Source: Roseomonas sp.
Lineage (GTDB): Bacteria; Pseudomonadota; Alphaproteobacteria; Acetobacterales; Acetobacteraceae
Assembly (NCBI GenBank): GCA_020249465.1
Contig: JADCFP010000009.1
Location: forward strand, 1-42,765
Length of the DNA stretch: 42,765 nucleotides
Direction of reading: 5' to 3'
The notes beneath the pieces are model-generated. The model saw nothing but the letters and a program-made list of their open reading frames with translations, ran no database searches and had not been told where the DNA came from. The position numbers and the translations under genes were made by a program. Below, piece by piece: positions 14,391-23,160 of the stretch (positions within the stretch are counted from its first letter, which is position 1; each line of letters begins with the position of its first letter).

Positions 14391-16757
14391 TCATTTCCTT
14401 GGCCAAACCGATATTGTAGCGAGATAACAAATACCGCCGCAAAGCAAAAGGGCCGAAAGCCCAAGGCCATGACCGACCAGATTGGCAAGCGGCGTAGCCA
14501 CCACGGAAAAGGCGCCATTCAAGGCCCAAGCCCAAGGTAGCAAGGCAGGGCCTTCCTGCTGAAACCGATCAAGCCCAAGTGGGAAGGGAAAGCCAAGCGC
14601 GATTGAAATCGGCGCAATCACCAACACCAGCATCGCAACACGCAGCGCCCATGGCCAATCGAGAATGGCCAGAATGCCAAGATGCGCAGCAGCGATGGCA
14701 AGCAGACAAGACCCAGCGACAATCAGGGCTACCCAGGTGAGTGTCGCAGCAGGCTTGGTTACGTGTTCCACCATCATGGCGCCCAGGCCGGAACAGACCA
14801 GCATCACGGTCAAGACCAGCGCGAAACCGAAAGTGCGGTCCCCCAGCAGCAGCACGGCATATTCGATGAAGGCGATTTCAATCAGCAGAAAACCAAGCCC
14901 CAGGGCCGGAAAATAAATCAACGCGCGGCCCCATATGGCTTTCGGTACTCGCAGCGTTCCACGCGCGAAGATGGGCAAGGCGCTGACAAGCAAAGCCAGG
15001 ATGATTGCCTGCGCCAGCACGGCCACATTTACCAGCAGGCCGATTTCCTGTTGCGGCAGTACCTCCATACGTTCCAGCGCTGCTGGCAGGGCTGGCAGGC
15101 GCACCAATGGCGAAAGCCAAGGCCGATCCGCCGTAATGGGTGAACGGTCAAAGGCATCAAGGGGCATGGTGCCGGCCAGCAGCATGCGCATTTCCTCGGC
15201 CACCGCATCGCTGGGTGCACCTGTTTGCACCATGCCGGAATCGAGTGAAATCGCCGGCAGATCGTTCCAAATCTCGCGGCCTTCAAGCGCTAGGTGTGGC
15301 GCATGGGAAATATCGAATGACCTGGCCTCAGCAAAGGCCAACAGCTTTTCCATGCGTTCCGGCGTCAGCGGATCACGCGCGATCAGCACGCGCAAATTCC
15401 ACGCCGATCTGATCACCGCCAAATGCGCTGCAGGTTCCCTGATGCCGGCCTGCAACAGCGCCGCATGGGCGGTTGCCAGCACGCGCACGGCATAGACCGG
15501 CAATTCACGAATACCGATCGGCAGGGAAATCATGCCGCCTGGTTTCAGCATCCCCAAAAGATCCGTCAAGGCTTCAACCGTATAGACATGCCGGTTGGCA
15601 TCAGCAGCGCCCAGAAAATCACCAGAAATATCCACCAGATCATAGGCGCCTGCAGCCTTGAGCGGATGCGCATCCGAAACTGTCACGCGCGGGTCTCGCG
15701 GCAAGGCAGGTGAAGGGCCAAAACCTTGCACCAAGGCTTCGCGCAGCGTGGGTTCGGGTTCAATCACCGTGACGCCGGCGGCACCAAGCCTCAAGACCTC
15801 AACCACACGAAAGCCGCCCGCTGCACCAAGCACCAAGACGCGCGGCTGATCCAACAGGGCATAAGGCGCGGCATCAAGCGCAGACGGCGCGTGGCCAGCC
15901 TGCGGCACTTCCATCGGTAACGCGGCGATGCGCGCACCATCCCGATAAAGCCCGAAGGCGCGCGGCGGTGCAGGTGTGCCAAGCGCGCCTGCATTATTGG
16001 ATACATCTGTATCCAATCTTTCGGTGAAATTATCGAGCAATTGATAAACCCCGCGCGGCGTATAGCGTTCCGCCACCACGCGGCTTTCCGGCACATTCAG
16101 GGGCGCATAAATTGGCTTGAATTCATTGACGCGCGGGGCGGCAAGCAGAAAAATCGCGGCCTCCGCAACCAGCAGACTGCCCAGCGCTGCCACGCGCCAA
16201 ACGCTCTTGGCAGATAAAATCGTTGCCAACGCCAGTAGCGGCAGTAAGGCCGGCACCAGGTGGAAGGGATGCAGCACCAGCATCAGCACTAGCGCGAAGC
16301 CGGCACCCAAGCCTGCACCCAGCAGGTCATAGCCATAGACCTTGCCTAATTGGTGTGAATAAACAACGAAATTGAGCGAAACGGCAAAGCCCGCAAGAAA
16401 GAAAAATGGGAAAAGCGCCGCGTAATACAGCGCGATATTGCCAAGCTGCGGCCAGGCCGTTGCCGGGTTTTGCAACTCAAGCGGATTAAAGCCATTGCCT
16501 GTGGCGGCAATCCAGCCAGCCGCACCAGTCAGCAGCATGGCAATGGGCAAGCCTGGCAGTAGCCAGCTTGCATGGCGCAAAAAAACCTGCCGACCCAGCA
16601 CCATCACCACGCCGGAAACGGCAAAGCCCATCATGGCAATGGAAATCACCCAATAGCCATATTCAGACCAGGAGGCGACAGCGAAGAATCGCGTCAGCGC
16701 AATTTCAACACCAACCGCAGTCGCAGCAATCAGAAACAGGGGCAAAAGCGTCAGCAT
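14391..16757 (-). CDS. Polytopic membrane protein with central spermidine-synthase-like domain
   Basis: A 788-residue protein with about seven hydrophobic segments in residues 1-207, a soluble domain around 210-565 and about seven more hydrophobic segments from 572 to 785. The soluble part resembles the Rossmann fold of spermidine/spermine synthases: VLVLGAAGGFRVVEVLR (307-323), VIEPEP at the end of strand 2 (331-336) and a later GMLKPGGMISLPIG. The usual glycine-rich GGGxG is changed to GAAGG, and the putrescine-site DxxDP motif is not seen (DISGDF instead), so polyamine synthesis is doubtful. It lies between an exported alpha/beta hydrolase and an exported PCMT, overlapping both by a few bases. 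Confidence 0.85.
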   Translation of the reverse strand: MLTLLPLFLIAATAVGVEIALTRFFAVASWSEYGYWVISIAMMGFAVSGVVMVLGRQVFLRHASWLLPGLPIAMLLTGAAGWIAATGNGFNPLELQNPATAWPQLGNIALYYAALFPFFFLAGFAVSLNFVVYSHQLGKVYGYDLLGAGLGAGFALVLMLVLHPFHLVPALLPLLALATILSAKSVWRVAALGSLLVAEAAIFLLAAPRVNEFKPIYAPLNVPESRVVAERYTPRGVYQLLDNFTERLDTDVSNNAGALGTPAPPRAFGLYRDGARIAALPMEVPQAGHAPSALDAAPYALLDQPRVLVLGAAGGFRVVEVLRLGAAGVTVIEPEPTLREALVQGFGPSPALPRDPRVTVSDAHPLKAAGAYDLVDISGDFLGAADANRHVYTVEALTDLLGMLKPGGMISLPIGIRELPVYAVRVLATAHAALLQAGIREPAAHLAVIRSAWNLRVLIARDPLTPERMEKLLAFAEARSFDISHAPHLALEGREIWNDLPAISLDSGMVQTGAPSDAVAEEMRMLLAGTMPLDAFDRSPITADRPWLSPLVRLPALPAALERMEVLPQQEIGLLVNVAVLAQAIILALLVSALPIFARGTLRVPKAIWGRALIYFPALGLGFLLIEIAFIEYAVLLLGDRTFGFALVLTVMLVCSGLGAMMVEHVTKPAATLTWVALIVAGSCLLAIAAAHLGILAILDWPWALRVAMLVLVIAPISIALGFPFPLGLDRFQQEGPALLPWAWALNGAFSVVATPLANLVGHGLGLSALLLCGGICYLATISVWPRK

Positions 16758-17611
16758 CAGGTCCAGACTGCCTTATGGTTCAAAAACTGCAATAGCTCGG
16801 CATTGAAGCGATCCGCCCGATCCACAAAAAGCGCGTGGCCGGCATCCTCATAAATTGAAACGCTGGGCGCGGGATGGCGCGCGGCGACCGCTTCGGCTTG
16901 CGTGCGCAGCCTTGGTGTCACGGCGTAGAATACGGGGCGGCGGCTTGAATAAAGCGCCTGACGCCAGAATTCGCGTGGTCGAGGATAGGAAAGCAACTTG
17001 ATGGAAGCTTCCACCGGCATGCGTTGGGCTTCGCGGGTCAGCGCATCAAGATAGGCTTCATCCTGCGGCGTGCGATACATGCTGCGCACAAAGCCACGCA
17101 TGGTAACGTCCCGCTTGGTGCGGAGATTGCCGAAAAAATTGGACGCGCGCGGTGGCGGCGGATCAGCCTCCCCCACCGAATTGTCAATCAGCACCAGGCC
17201 GGCAAGGCGAGAATCCCCCTTCAGATCAAGCCAGGAAAGCGCATCCAGCACACCAAGCGACCAGCCGGCCAGCACCACACGGCCTGGCGGCAATTGGTCC
17301 AGCAAATCGGCGATATCGCGCCCACGGCGTTCCGGTTCATAGCCTTGCGCGGGAATGGCGCTTTGCCCCTGGCCGCGCGGATCAAAGGCAATGACCATGA
17401 AGTTCTGCTGGAAATAGGCGATTTGCGGGGCGAAGATACGCGCCGGCATGCACCAGCCCGGCACGAGAACAAGAATACGCCCGCTGCCATTCTGCGCATA
17501 ATGCAGCCGCACGCCATCGCTTGACCGAAAGAATTTGTTTTGCGCCGCGGCGCTGGCGTTGCGGATGACAAGGAAAGGTGCCGCCAGCAAGGCGCGGCGC
17601 GCGAGGTTCAT
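16757..17611 (-). CDS. Exported alpha/beta hydrolase
   Basis: A 284-residue alpha/beta hydrolase. The N-terminus NLARRALLAAPFLVIRNASA looks like a signal peptide with paired arginines, which suggests export (Tat or Sec). The catalytic serine S118 lies in AGWSLG, the histidine in EDAGHALFVD near the C-terminus, and DPRGQGQS is the usual loop after strand 4. The substrate is unknown. Its stop and the start of the membrane protein share TGATG (1 bp overlap), and its own start overlaps the recR stop by ATGA, so all lie on one message. Confidence 0.86.
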   Translation of the reverse strand: MNLARRALLAAPFLVIRNASAAAQNKFFRSSDGVRLHYAQNGSGRILVLVPGWCMPARIFAPQIAYFQQNFMVIAFDPRGQGQSAIPAQGYEPERRGRDIADLLDQLPPGRVVLAGWSLGVLDALSWLDLKGDSRLAGLVLIDNSVGEADPPPPRASNFFGNLRTKRDVTMRGFVRSMYRTPQDEAYLDALTREAQRMPVEASIKLLSYPRPREFWRQALYSSRRPVFYAVTPRLRTQAEAVAARHPAPSVSIYEDAGHALFVDRADRFNAELLQFLNHKAVWT

Positions 17612-18204
17612 AAGGGCCTGCGCGCCTTCAACGCCGCGGCCAAGGTGCCATCATCCAATACATCAAGCGCCCCACCTATTGGTACACCCTGCGCAAGGCG
17701 CGTAATGGCCACACCACTCGGCTTCAGGCGATCCGTCACGTAATGCGCTGTGGTGGCGCCTTCCACCGTTGCGGGCAAAGCGAGGATCACCTCGGCAATG
17801 CCATCCTGTTCAATCCGTGCGAGCAAAGGCTGAATGGCCAAATCTTCCGGTCCCGTGCCGGACAGCGCGGAAAGCATCCCACCCAACACATGATAAAGCC
17901 CGTTATGCGCATGGGCGCGTTCCAGCGCCCATAAATCCGCAACGCCTTCCACCACACACACCAGCTTCCGGTCCCGATGCGGGTCACGGCAAATGGCGCA
18001 GGGCGAGACAGTGTCCAGATTGCCGCAAACCTCGCAGGGTTTCACCGCGCTTGCGGCATCACGCAAGGCGGCAGCGAGTGGCAGCATCTGCCCATCCGGG
18101 TCCATCAGCATTTTCAGGACAGCCCGCCGCGCGCTGCGCCGGCCAAGACCAGGCAAGCGCGAGAGCAGCGCAATCAAATGCTCGATTGGGTCGTTATGCA
18201 GCAT
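17608..18204 (-). CDS. recR: Recombination mediator protein RecR
   Basis: A 198-residue protein of normal RecR length. An N-terminal helix-hairpin-helix (LPGLGRRSARRA, 17-28) is followed by a C4 zinc finger (C57, C60, C69, C72) and a Toprim domain beginning VCVVEGVADLWALE. It acts with RecF and RecO to load RecA on SSB-coated gaps. It is third in the conserved dnaX-ybaB-recR order and 16 bp after ybaB. Its terminal ATGA overlap with the exported hydrolase extends this housekeeping operon into three envelope genes. Confidence 0.96.
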   Translation of the reverse strand: MLHNDPIEHLIALLSRLPGLGRRSARRAVLKMLMDPDGQMLPLAAALRDAASAVKPCEVCGNLDTVSPCAICRDPHRDRKLVCVVEGVADLWALERAHAHNGLYHVLGGMLSALSGTGPEDLAIQPLLARIEQDGIAEVILALPATVEGATTAHYVTDRLKPSGVAITRLAQGVPIGGALDVLDDGTLAAALKARRPL

Positions 18205-18220
18205 CAGGCTGCAAGCAAGT

Positions 18221-18544
18221 TCAGAAAGGCAGTTTCATGCCGGGCGGCAGGTTGATGCCCGCAGTCGCCTTTTGCATCTCGGCGGCCATGGTCGCTTCCA
18301 CCTTCTGCTTCGCATCGGCATGCGCGGCCACCAGCAAATCTTCCAGCACTTCGCGTTCTTCCGCATTCATCAGCGAAGGATCAATCGTCACGCGGCGCAA
18401 ATCCCCCTTGCCGGTCAGGCGCACCACCACCATGCCGCCGCCGGATTGGCCTTCCACTTCGGTGGCTTCCAGCTTGGCTTGCATTTCCTGCATGCGCGAT
18501 TGCATCTGCTGCGCCTGCTTCAACATATTGCCCAGGTTCTTCAT
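18221..18544 (-). CDS. ybaB: YbaB/EbfC family nucleoid-associated protein
   Basis: A 107-residue protein with the family's KNLGNMLKQAQQMQSRMQ N-terminal helix, the central strands GGGMVVVRLTGKGDLRRVTIDPSLM and the helical end LEDLLVAAHADAKQK. It binds DNA as a dimer and is nearly always encoded between dnaX and recR, as here. It is 12 bp downstream of dnaX and is therefore certainly co-transcribed. Confidence 0.95.
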   Translation of the reverse strand: MKNLGNMLKQAQQMQSRMQEMQAKLEATEVEGQSGGGMVVVRLTGKGDLRRVTIDPSLMNAEEREVLEDLLVAAHADAKQKVEATMAAEMQKATAGINLPPGMKLPF

Positions 18545-18556
18545 GGTGTCCTTCGC

Positions 18557-20470
18557 CTAAAAATCATCAGGAGGTGTTTCATCATCGCCGTAAGCGGGTT
18601 CGGCATCGGGTGGCGCGAAATCGCGCGCATCATCATCGGCCAGGGCGGCGCTGCGCGAAAGCCCATAGGCATCGGCGGCGCCATCATGCACGGCTTCAAT
18701 CGTGGCGCCGGGAAACGCCGCCAATATCGCCTGCACCAAGGGATGCGCGCGGGCAGAAGCAAGCCGATCCGCTTCCGCTTCCTTGCCCTGCGCGGCGAGT
18801 GTGGGCGCGCCGGCTTCCTGGCTGATGATCACGGTCCAGCGCTGGCCGGTCGCCTCCGACAAAAGCGCAGTCAATTGCGCTGCCAGATCGCGTGGCGCAT
18901 CCGGTTCCGGATTGATTTCAAGTCGCCCTGGCGCAATGCGTACCGGGTGCACGCTATGGCGTAGCTGCGCATGCAACAGCGGCTTCACCCCGGAAGCGAG
19001 CGCCACAATTTCCTGCCAGGTACTGGGCTGGGCCAGCGCCGTCACTGGCTGGCTCGGCGCTGCTTCGGCGCGCACCGGCGCACCGCCAGCCACCGCGCGC
19101 AAGCCGCCGCCACCACCGCCCGGCGCGGGGCGTGGGGCGCTGCCAATCTCGCCCGCTTCGGACAGGCGCTTCACCAAATCACCCGGCGTCGGCATATCCG
19201 CGACATGGGCAATGCGGATCAGCACCATCTCCGCCGCCGCGCGACGATCCGCACCTTCAAGCTGCAATTCGCCAATGCCCTTCAGCAGCATTTGCCAGGT
19301 ACGGCCAAGCACCGGCACGGAAAGCCGCTGCGCCAGTGCAGCACCGCGCACACGCTCGGCTTCCGGCAATGATCCGTCCTGGCGGAGCGCAGGGGCGGCA
19401 CGAAAGCGCGTCAGCAAATGGCAAAGCTCCGCCAGATCCTGCAAAATCACCAGGGGATCAGCGCCCAATTCATGCGCGCGATCCATGATGCCAAGCGCGG
19501 CAGCAATATCCCCGCCCATCAGCGCTTCCATCAGATCAATGATCATGGCGCGATCGGCAAGGCCCAGCATGTCGCGTACCGCTTCCGCGCGCACCTCAGC
19601 CGCGCCGGATTGGCCAATCGCCTGATCCAGCAAGGAAAGACCATCGCGCACGGAACCATCGGCGGCGCGTGCGATCATCGCCAGCGCATCGGCTTCTGCC
19701 GTTACCGCTTCCTTGTCACAAATCCGCGCGAAATGCTGCGCTAAAGCATCCTGCGGCACGCGGCGCAAAGCGAAGGTTTGGCAACGGCTGCGGATGGTAA
19801 TCGGCACCTTGCGCAGTTCCGTCGTTGCCAGAATGAAGGTCACGCCCGATGGCGGTTCTTCCAGCGTTTTCAGAAAGGCGTTGAAGGCAGCGCCTGACAG
19901 CATGTGGCATTCATCTAGGATGAACACCTTCTGCCGGCCTTGGCTGGCGCGGAAGCGCAGTGCCTCACGCAATTCCCGCACATCATCCACGCTATTGTTG
20001 GAAGCAGCGTCCAGTTCCACCACATCCGGGTGGCGATCCGCCAGAATTGCCTTGCATTCCGGGCAAACACCGCAGGGGTCCGCCGTCGGGCCGCCCTTGC
20101 CATCCACGCCAATGCAATTCAGCGCACGCGCAATGATGCGCGCCGTGGTGGTTTTGCCAACGCCGCGTACGCCTGTCAGCAGAAAGGCGTGATGCACGCG
20201 CCCTTGCGCAAAAGCATGGCGCAGTGTGCGCACCAGCACATCCTGCCCGATCAGATCATCAAAGGTGGTCGGGCGGTATTTGCGCGCCAGCACCCGATAT
20301 CCCGGCTGTTCCGCAGGCTTCGCCACCGGCGCGGGTGCTGGTGCGGGCGGTGGCGCAGGGTCTCCGAATAGTCCTGGGCCTTCGGGCGCTGGCGGCTCAG
20401 GCAGGCCCGCATCTTCCGGCGTGTCATCGCCAGGCGCGGGAAGCGGTGAGCCGAACATATCCGAAGCCAT
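18557..20470 (-). CDS. dnaX: DNA polymerase III subunits gamma/tau
   Basis: A 637-residue clamp-loader ATPase. A Pro/Ala-rich extension (about 1-56), common in alphaproteobacteria, precedes YRVLARKYRPTTFDDLIGQ. Then come Walker A GVRGVGKT (100-107), zinc cysteines C120, C133, C136 and C139, Walker B DECHM (186-190) and the SRC arginine finger in RSRCQTF. The C-terminal region contains a Gly/Pro linker and a tau-like domain IV-V. I saw no convincing AAAAAAG slippery site, so production of a short gamma form by frameshifting is not supported. The SRP RNA gene lies just upstream on the same strand. Confidence 0.95.
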   Translation of the reverse strand: MASDMFGSPLPAPGDDTPEDAGLPEPPAPEGPGLFGDPAPPPAPAPAPVAKPAEQPGYRVLARKYRPTTFDDLIGQDVLVRTLRHAFAQGRVHHAFLLTGVRGVGKTTTARIIARALNCIGVDGKGGPTADPCGVCPECKAILADRHPDVVELDAASNNSVDDVRELREALRFRASQGRQKVFILDECHMLSGAAFNAFLKTLEEPPSGVTFILATTELRKVPITIRSRCQTFALRRVPQDALAQHFARICDKEAVTAEADALAMIARAADGSVRDGLSLLDQAIGQSGAAEVRAEAVRDMLGLADRAMIIDLMEALMGGDIAAALGIMDRAHELGADPLVILQDLAELCHLLTRFRAAPALRQDGSLPEAERVRGAALAQRLSVPVLGRTWQMLLKGIGELQLEGADRRAAAEMVLIRIAHVADMPTPGDLVKRLSEAGEIGSAPRPAPGGGGGGLRAVAGGAPVRAEAAPSQPVTALAQPSTWQEIVALASGVKPLLHAQLRHSVHPVRIAPGRLEINPEPDAPRDLAAQLTALLSEATGQRWTVIISQEAGAPTLAAQGKEAEADRLASARAHPLVQAILAAFPGATIEAVHDGAADAYGLSRSAALADDDARDFAPPDAEPAYGDDETPPDDF

Positions 20471-20519
20471 GGCGCGGGGCGGTCTTTCTTAACTCGCGAT
20501 GATCGCGCGGGCGCGCGGT

Positions 20520-20615
20520 GGAAGGCCGACAAACGACCCGAGCAAGAACCCGTTACGGCTGCTTCCTTCCGGACCTGACCGGGTTGGCGAGGAGCCCGTC
20601 CGCCGCCGACCTTCC
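20520..20615 (-). ncRNA. ffs: Signal recognition particle RNA (4.5S type)
   Basis: On the minus strand the diagnostic apical hairpin of bacterial SRP RNA is present: GGTCAGGTCCGGAAGGAAGC, with the GGAA tetraloop and the asymmetric loop bound by the Ffh M domain. The ends are set by complementarity between GGAAGG at the 5' side (around 20615) and CCTTCC at the 3' side (around 20520), giving about 96 nt, the small Alu-less form expected in proteobacteria. It directs Ffh to ribosomes for co-translational membrane targeting. Placement immediately upstream of dnaX is common in alphaproteobacteria. The boundaries may be off by a few bases. Confidence 0.93.
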
Positions 20616-20701
20616 AATGGCACCATATCATGTCCCGAGGGGCCAATGCCAATGGGGGGGCTTGGTTGCCCAGCGCCGGGCCCCGTGGCAGTTTCCCCCT
20701 C

Positions 20702-21625
20702 ATGCTTTCCATCCCCGCCAGCCGACCCAATGCCTATACGGGCAGCCCGCTAGACCGGGCATCCCATCGCCGAGAGGATCCCGCCTTCATTGAAGCGGCC
20801 CTGGCTGACCCCAATACGGTTTTCGCCCCCGTCTGGCGCGCCCGCAACCTGATGCGCGGCGTGGCGGAAGGCGCCCCACAGGCCGTGTTGCTGACCGCCG
20901 AGGCCGCCGGCGCGCTCCGCATGGCGGGCGGGCCATGGGCCTGGTTGGGTGAATGGGAAGGCCGGCAGGTTTTCACGGTGGACTGCTCCACGGCGGATGA
21001 CCCGATTCCCCTGCTTCCGGCGGAAATTGGCAGCTTTGCCGATCTCCGCCAGGTGGCCGGGCTGCTGCCGCCAGGTGAGGCAAGTGTGCTCGCCCATGCG
21101 CGCGGCCTGATGCATTGGCGCACCAAGCACCGGTTCTGCGGCGTTTGCGGCGGCGTTTGTGAACCGCGTAGCGCCGGCCATGCCATGACCTGCACGGTCT
21201 GCAATGCGCAGCATTTCCCACGCACCGACCCCGCCGTGATCATGCTGGTGGTGCGCGGCGATTCTTGCCTGCTGGGCCATTCGCAGCGCTTTCCGAATAC
21301 CACCATGTATTCAACGCTCGCCGGCTTTGTGGAGCCCGGTGAAAGCCTGGAAGAAGCCGTCCGGCGAGAGGTTCAGGAAGAAACCAATGTGCGGGTTGGC
21401 GCGGTGCGCTACCATTCATCTCAGCCCTGGCCGTTTCCGTCCTCAATCATGCTTGGCTTCCATGCCGAGGGGCTGAGCGAGGAAATCACCATTGACCCGG
21501 AAGAATTGCGCGATGCGCGCTGGTTCAGCCGCGATGATTTACGCAACCATCAGCAGCTTGGCTTTTCCTTGCCGCGTGTTGATTCCATCGCGCGTCGGCT
21601 GATCGAAGATTGGTTGGCGTCATGA
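20702..21625 (+). CDS. nudC: NAD(+) diphosphatase NudC (mRNA decapping-type Nudix)
   Basis: A 307-residue Nudix hydrolase. An N-terminal domain is followed by a zinc ribbon (C146/C149 and C164/C167), then HFPRTDPAVIMLV, a Nudix box at 208-230 beginning GFVEPGESLEEAV and ending REVQEETNV, and the NudC-specific SQPWPFPSS (240-248). It hydrolyses NADH/NAD to NMN(H) and AMP and can remove NAD caps from RNA. The Nudix glycine of EExG is Asn here. ATG 20702 has no clear Shine-Dalgarno; an in-frame ATG at 20630 would run into the SRP RNA promoter region. Confidence 0.93.
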   Translation: MLSIPASRPNAYTGSPLDRASHRREDPAFIEAALADPNTVFAPVWRARNLMRGVAEGAPQAVLLTAEAAGALRMAGGPWAWLGEWEGRQVFTVDCSTADDPIPLLPAEIGSFADLRQVAGLLPPGEASVLAHARGLMHWRTKHRFCGVCGGVCEPRSAGHAMTCTVCNAQHFPRTDPAVIMLVVRGDSCLLGHSQRFPNTTMYSTLAGFVEPGESLEEAVRREVQEETNVRVGAVRYHSSQPWPFPSSIMLGFHAEGLSEEITIDPEELRDARWFSRDDLRNHQQLGFSLPRVDSIARRLIEDWLAS

Positions 21626-21912
21626 AGGCAGCGGCAGCACTTCTGTTGGCCTTGGCAGTGGCGGGCTGCGCCAGCCAGTCGCGGGAAGATATCTTCCCAC
21701 CCGATACCAGCGAAGACGCTGCGGCCTGCCGGGAAGAAGCCAGGCGCGACCCGGCGCTCAGGAATTTGCGGCACAGCACCTTCATTGGCTTTCCAGCGCA
21801 GGAAGAGGCACTCCGCAATGAAATCATCGCGACGCAGCGCCGGACCTATTTCGATTGCATGGCGCTGCGTGGCCATGCGCGGCAGGGCGGGGTGGAACGG
21901 GTCAGGCGCTAA
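21622..21912 (+). CDS. Small putative lipoprotein
   Basis: A 96-residue protein whose ATG at 21622 shares ATGA with the nudC stop. Residues 1-15 form a hydrophobic leader ending in VAGC, a lipobox with C16 as the modified cysteine, so it is probably a membrane-anchored lipoprotein. The mature portion has two further cysteines (AACREEARRDP, FDCMALRG) and is otherwise hydrophilic. No function recognised. Its stop codon overlaps that of the convergent DUF2244 gene (21909-21912). Confidence 0.75.
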   Translation: MKAAAALLLALAVAGCASQSREDIFPPDTSEDAAACREEARRDPALRNLRHSTFIGFPAQEEALRNEIIATQRRTYFDCMALRGHARQGGVERVRR

Positions 21913-22418
21913 AACTCTCTGAGTTGCGGATTATCGAAATCCGGCCGTCTGGCGCGGGCAAGGGCGCCGCGCAAAGCCTCGGCCAATTCAGCCTTTTCCG
22001 GCGCGGAGAGGTGGCGGCCGATTTCCAGGGTGCGGCCACGGCTTTTGATCCATAGGCGCCCGCCGCGCGGCGCGGCTTCATCCCATTCCACCTTCGCCCA
22101 ATAGGCATCCAGCACGGACCGCACCACGCGACCGCGATGATCAATATGGCGGATGGAAAGCCCAGCATCGGTCAGCAGCACCATTTCGCTGATCCGGCGT
22201 GAGGCGCGGGCATGCCACAGCAGCGCCGCCAATACCGCGCCTACTTCAAGGCCAATGAAGGGCAGCACCGGCCAGGCACCAAGGGCGAAGAACACCGCCG
22301 CCGGAATCGCCGCCGCCAGAATCAGCAGCCCCGCCAGCACGCGAAAGCCCCGCAGCGTGAAGCTCTGCGGCGGGGTGGAGATCGCTTCGAATAGGATCGT
22401 CTCTCTGGGGGGTGTCAT
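21909..22418 (-). CDS. DUF2244 family membrane protein
   Basis: A 169-residue protein with two adjacent hydrophobic helices (about residues 25-48 and 50-70, FRVLAGLLILAAAIPAAVFFAL and the following LPFIGLEVGAVLAALLW region) and a cytoplasmic-looking C-terminus rich in charged residues (WAKVEWDEA...LWIKSRGRTLEIGRHL). This matches DUF2244, a family of unknown function frequently found beside nth in alphaproteobacteria. Here it is divergent from nth with 37 bp between the starts, so the promoters must overlap. No catalytic residues are apparent. Confidence 0.82.
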   Translation of the reverse strand: MTPPRETILFEAISTPPQSFTLRGFRVLAGLLILAAAIPAAVFFALGAWPVLPFIGLEVGAVLAALLWHARASRRISEMVLLTDAGLSIRHIDHRGRVVRSVLDAYWAKVEWDEAAPRGGRLWIKSRGRTLEIGRHLSAPEKAELAEALRGALARARRPDFDNPQLREF

Positions 22419-22455
22419 CGCCGCTTAACTTAGGTCAAAATGCCGGCGAAACACC

Positions 22456-23157
22456 ATGCCTAAAGCCAAGCCAGATCACGGTTCTGCCCGCGCGCCGCGC
22501 CGCGCCCGCCTGATGGCGCGCGACCAAGCCGCGGCATTCCTGCGCGCCCTGGCCCAGGGCAATCCCGCGCCGGAGACCGAGCTTTTATACTCCGATCATT
22601 TCTCGCTGCTGGTGGCGGTGGTGCTTTCGGCGCAGACCACGGATGCGGCGGTGAATAAATGCACGCCGGGGCTATTCGCGGCGGCACCAACGCCGGCCGC
22701 CATGGCCGCACTCGGCGCTGAGGGCATCGCCCCCTTCATCCGCCGCATCGGGCTATGGCAGGCCAAGGCGCGCAATGTGGCGGCTTTGGCGGCGCAGCTG
22801 GTGGAACGCCATGGCGGCGAAGTACCAGCGGACCGCGCTGCGCTGGAGGCCCTGCCCGGCGTTGGGCGCAAGACCGCCAATGTCGTGCTGAATGTCGCCT
22901 TCGGGCAGGATACCATGGCGGTGGATACGCATATTTTTCGGCTCGGCAATCGCACGGGCCTGGCGCCGGGCAAGACCACGCGGGCGGTGGAAGAAGGCCT
23001 GGTCAAGCGCTGCCCGCCCGAATTGCTGCGCGATGCGCATCACTGGCTGATCCTGCATGGGCGCTACGTCTGCAAGGCGCGGGCGCCGGAATGCTGGCGC
23101 TGCCCGGCGCGGGCCTTCTGCAATTACAGGGATAAGGTGCTGGCGCCTCCGGTTTAA
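22456..23157 (+). CDS. nth: Endonuclease III
   Basis: A 233-residue DNA glycosylase/AP lyase for oxidised pyrimidines. The helix-hairpin-helix LPGVGRKTANVVLN carries the catalytic lysine K139 and the conserved aspartate is D157 (VDTHIFR). The C-terminal iron-sulfur cluster is complete: C206-x6-C213-x2-C216-x5-C222. An N-terminal basic extension of about 20 residues (up to LMARDQAA) may mean that translation starts at a later ATG near 22513, but the annotated start is 37 bp from the divergent DUF2244 start and is acceptable. Confidence 0.95.
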   Translation: MPKAKPDHGSARAPRRARLMARDQAAAFLRALAQGNPAPETELLYSDHFSLLVAVVLSAQTTDAAVNKCTPGLFAAAPTPAAMAALGAEGIAPFIRRIGLWQAKARNVAALAAQLVERHGGEVPADRAALEALPGVGRKTANVVLNVAFGQDTMAVDTHIFRLGNRTGLAPGKTTRAVEEGLVKRCPPELLRDAHHWLILHGRYVCKARAPECWRCPARAFCNYRDKVLAPPV

Positions 23158-23160
23158 TTC

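Noticed and set aside
15751-15775. GGTTCAATC-like string as a tRNA T-arm
   Set aside because: It lies within a coding region and no acceptor or anticodon stem surrounds it.
14391-16757. Genuine spermidine synthase
   Set aside because: The DxxDP-type polyamine site and canonical GGGxG loop are absent and most of the protein is transmembrane.
17993-18964. Plus-strand open frame of over 320 codons across recR, ybaB and the dnaX end
   Set aside because: It spans three conserved genes in antisense and has low-complexity composition without a domain.
18557-20470. Programmed frameshift in dnaX giving a gamma form
   Set aside because: No slippery heptamer of the A-AAA-AAG type with a following stem was found where it would be expected.
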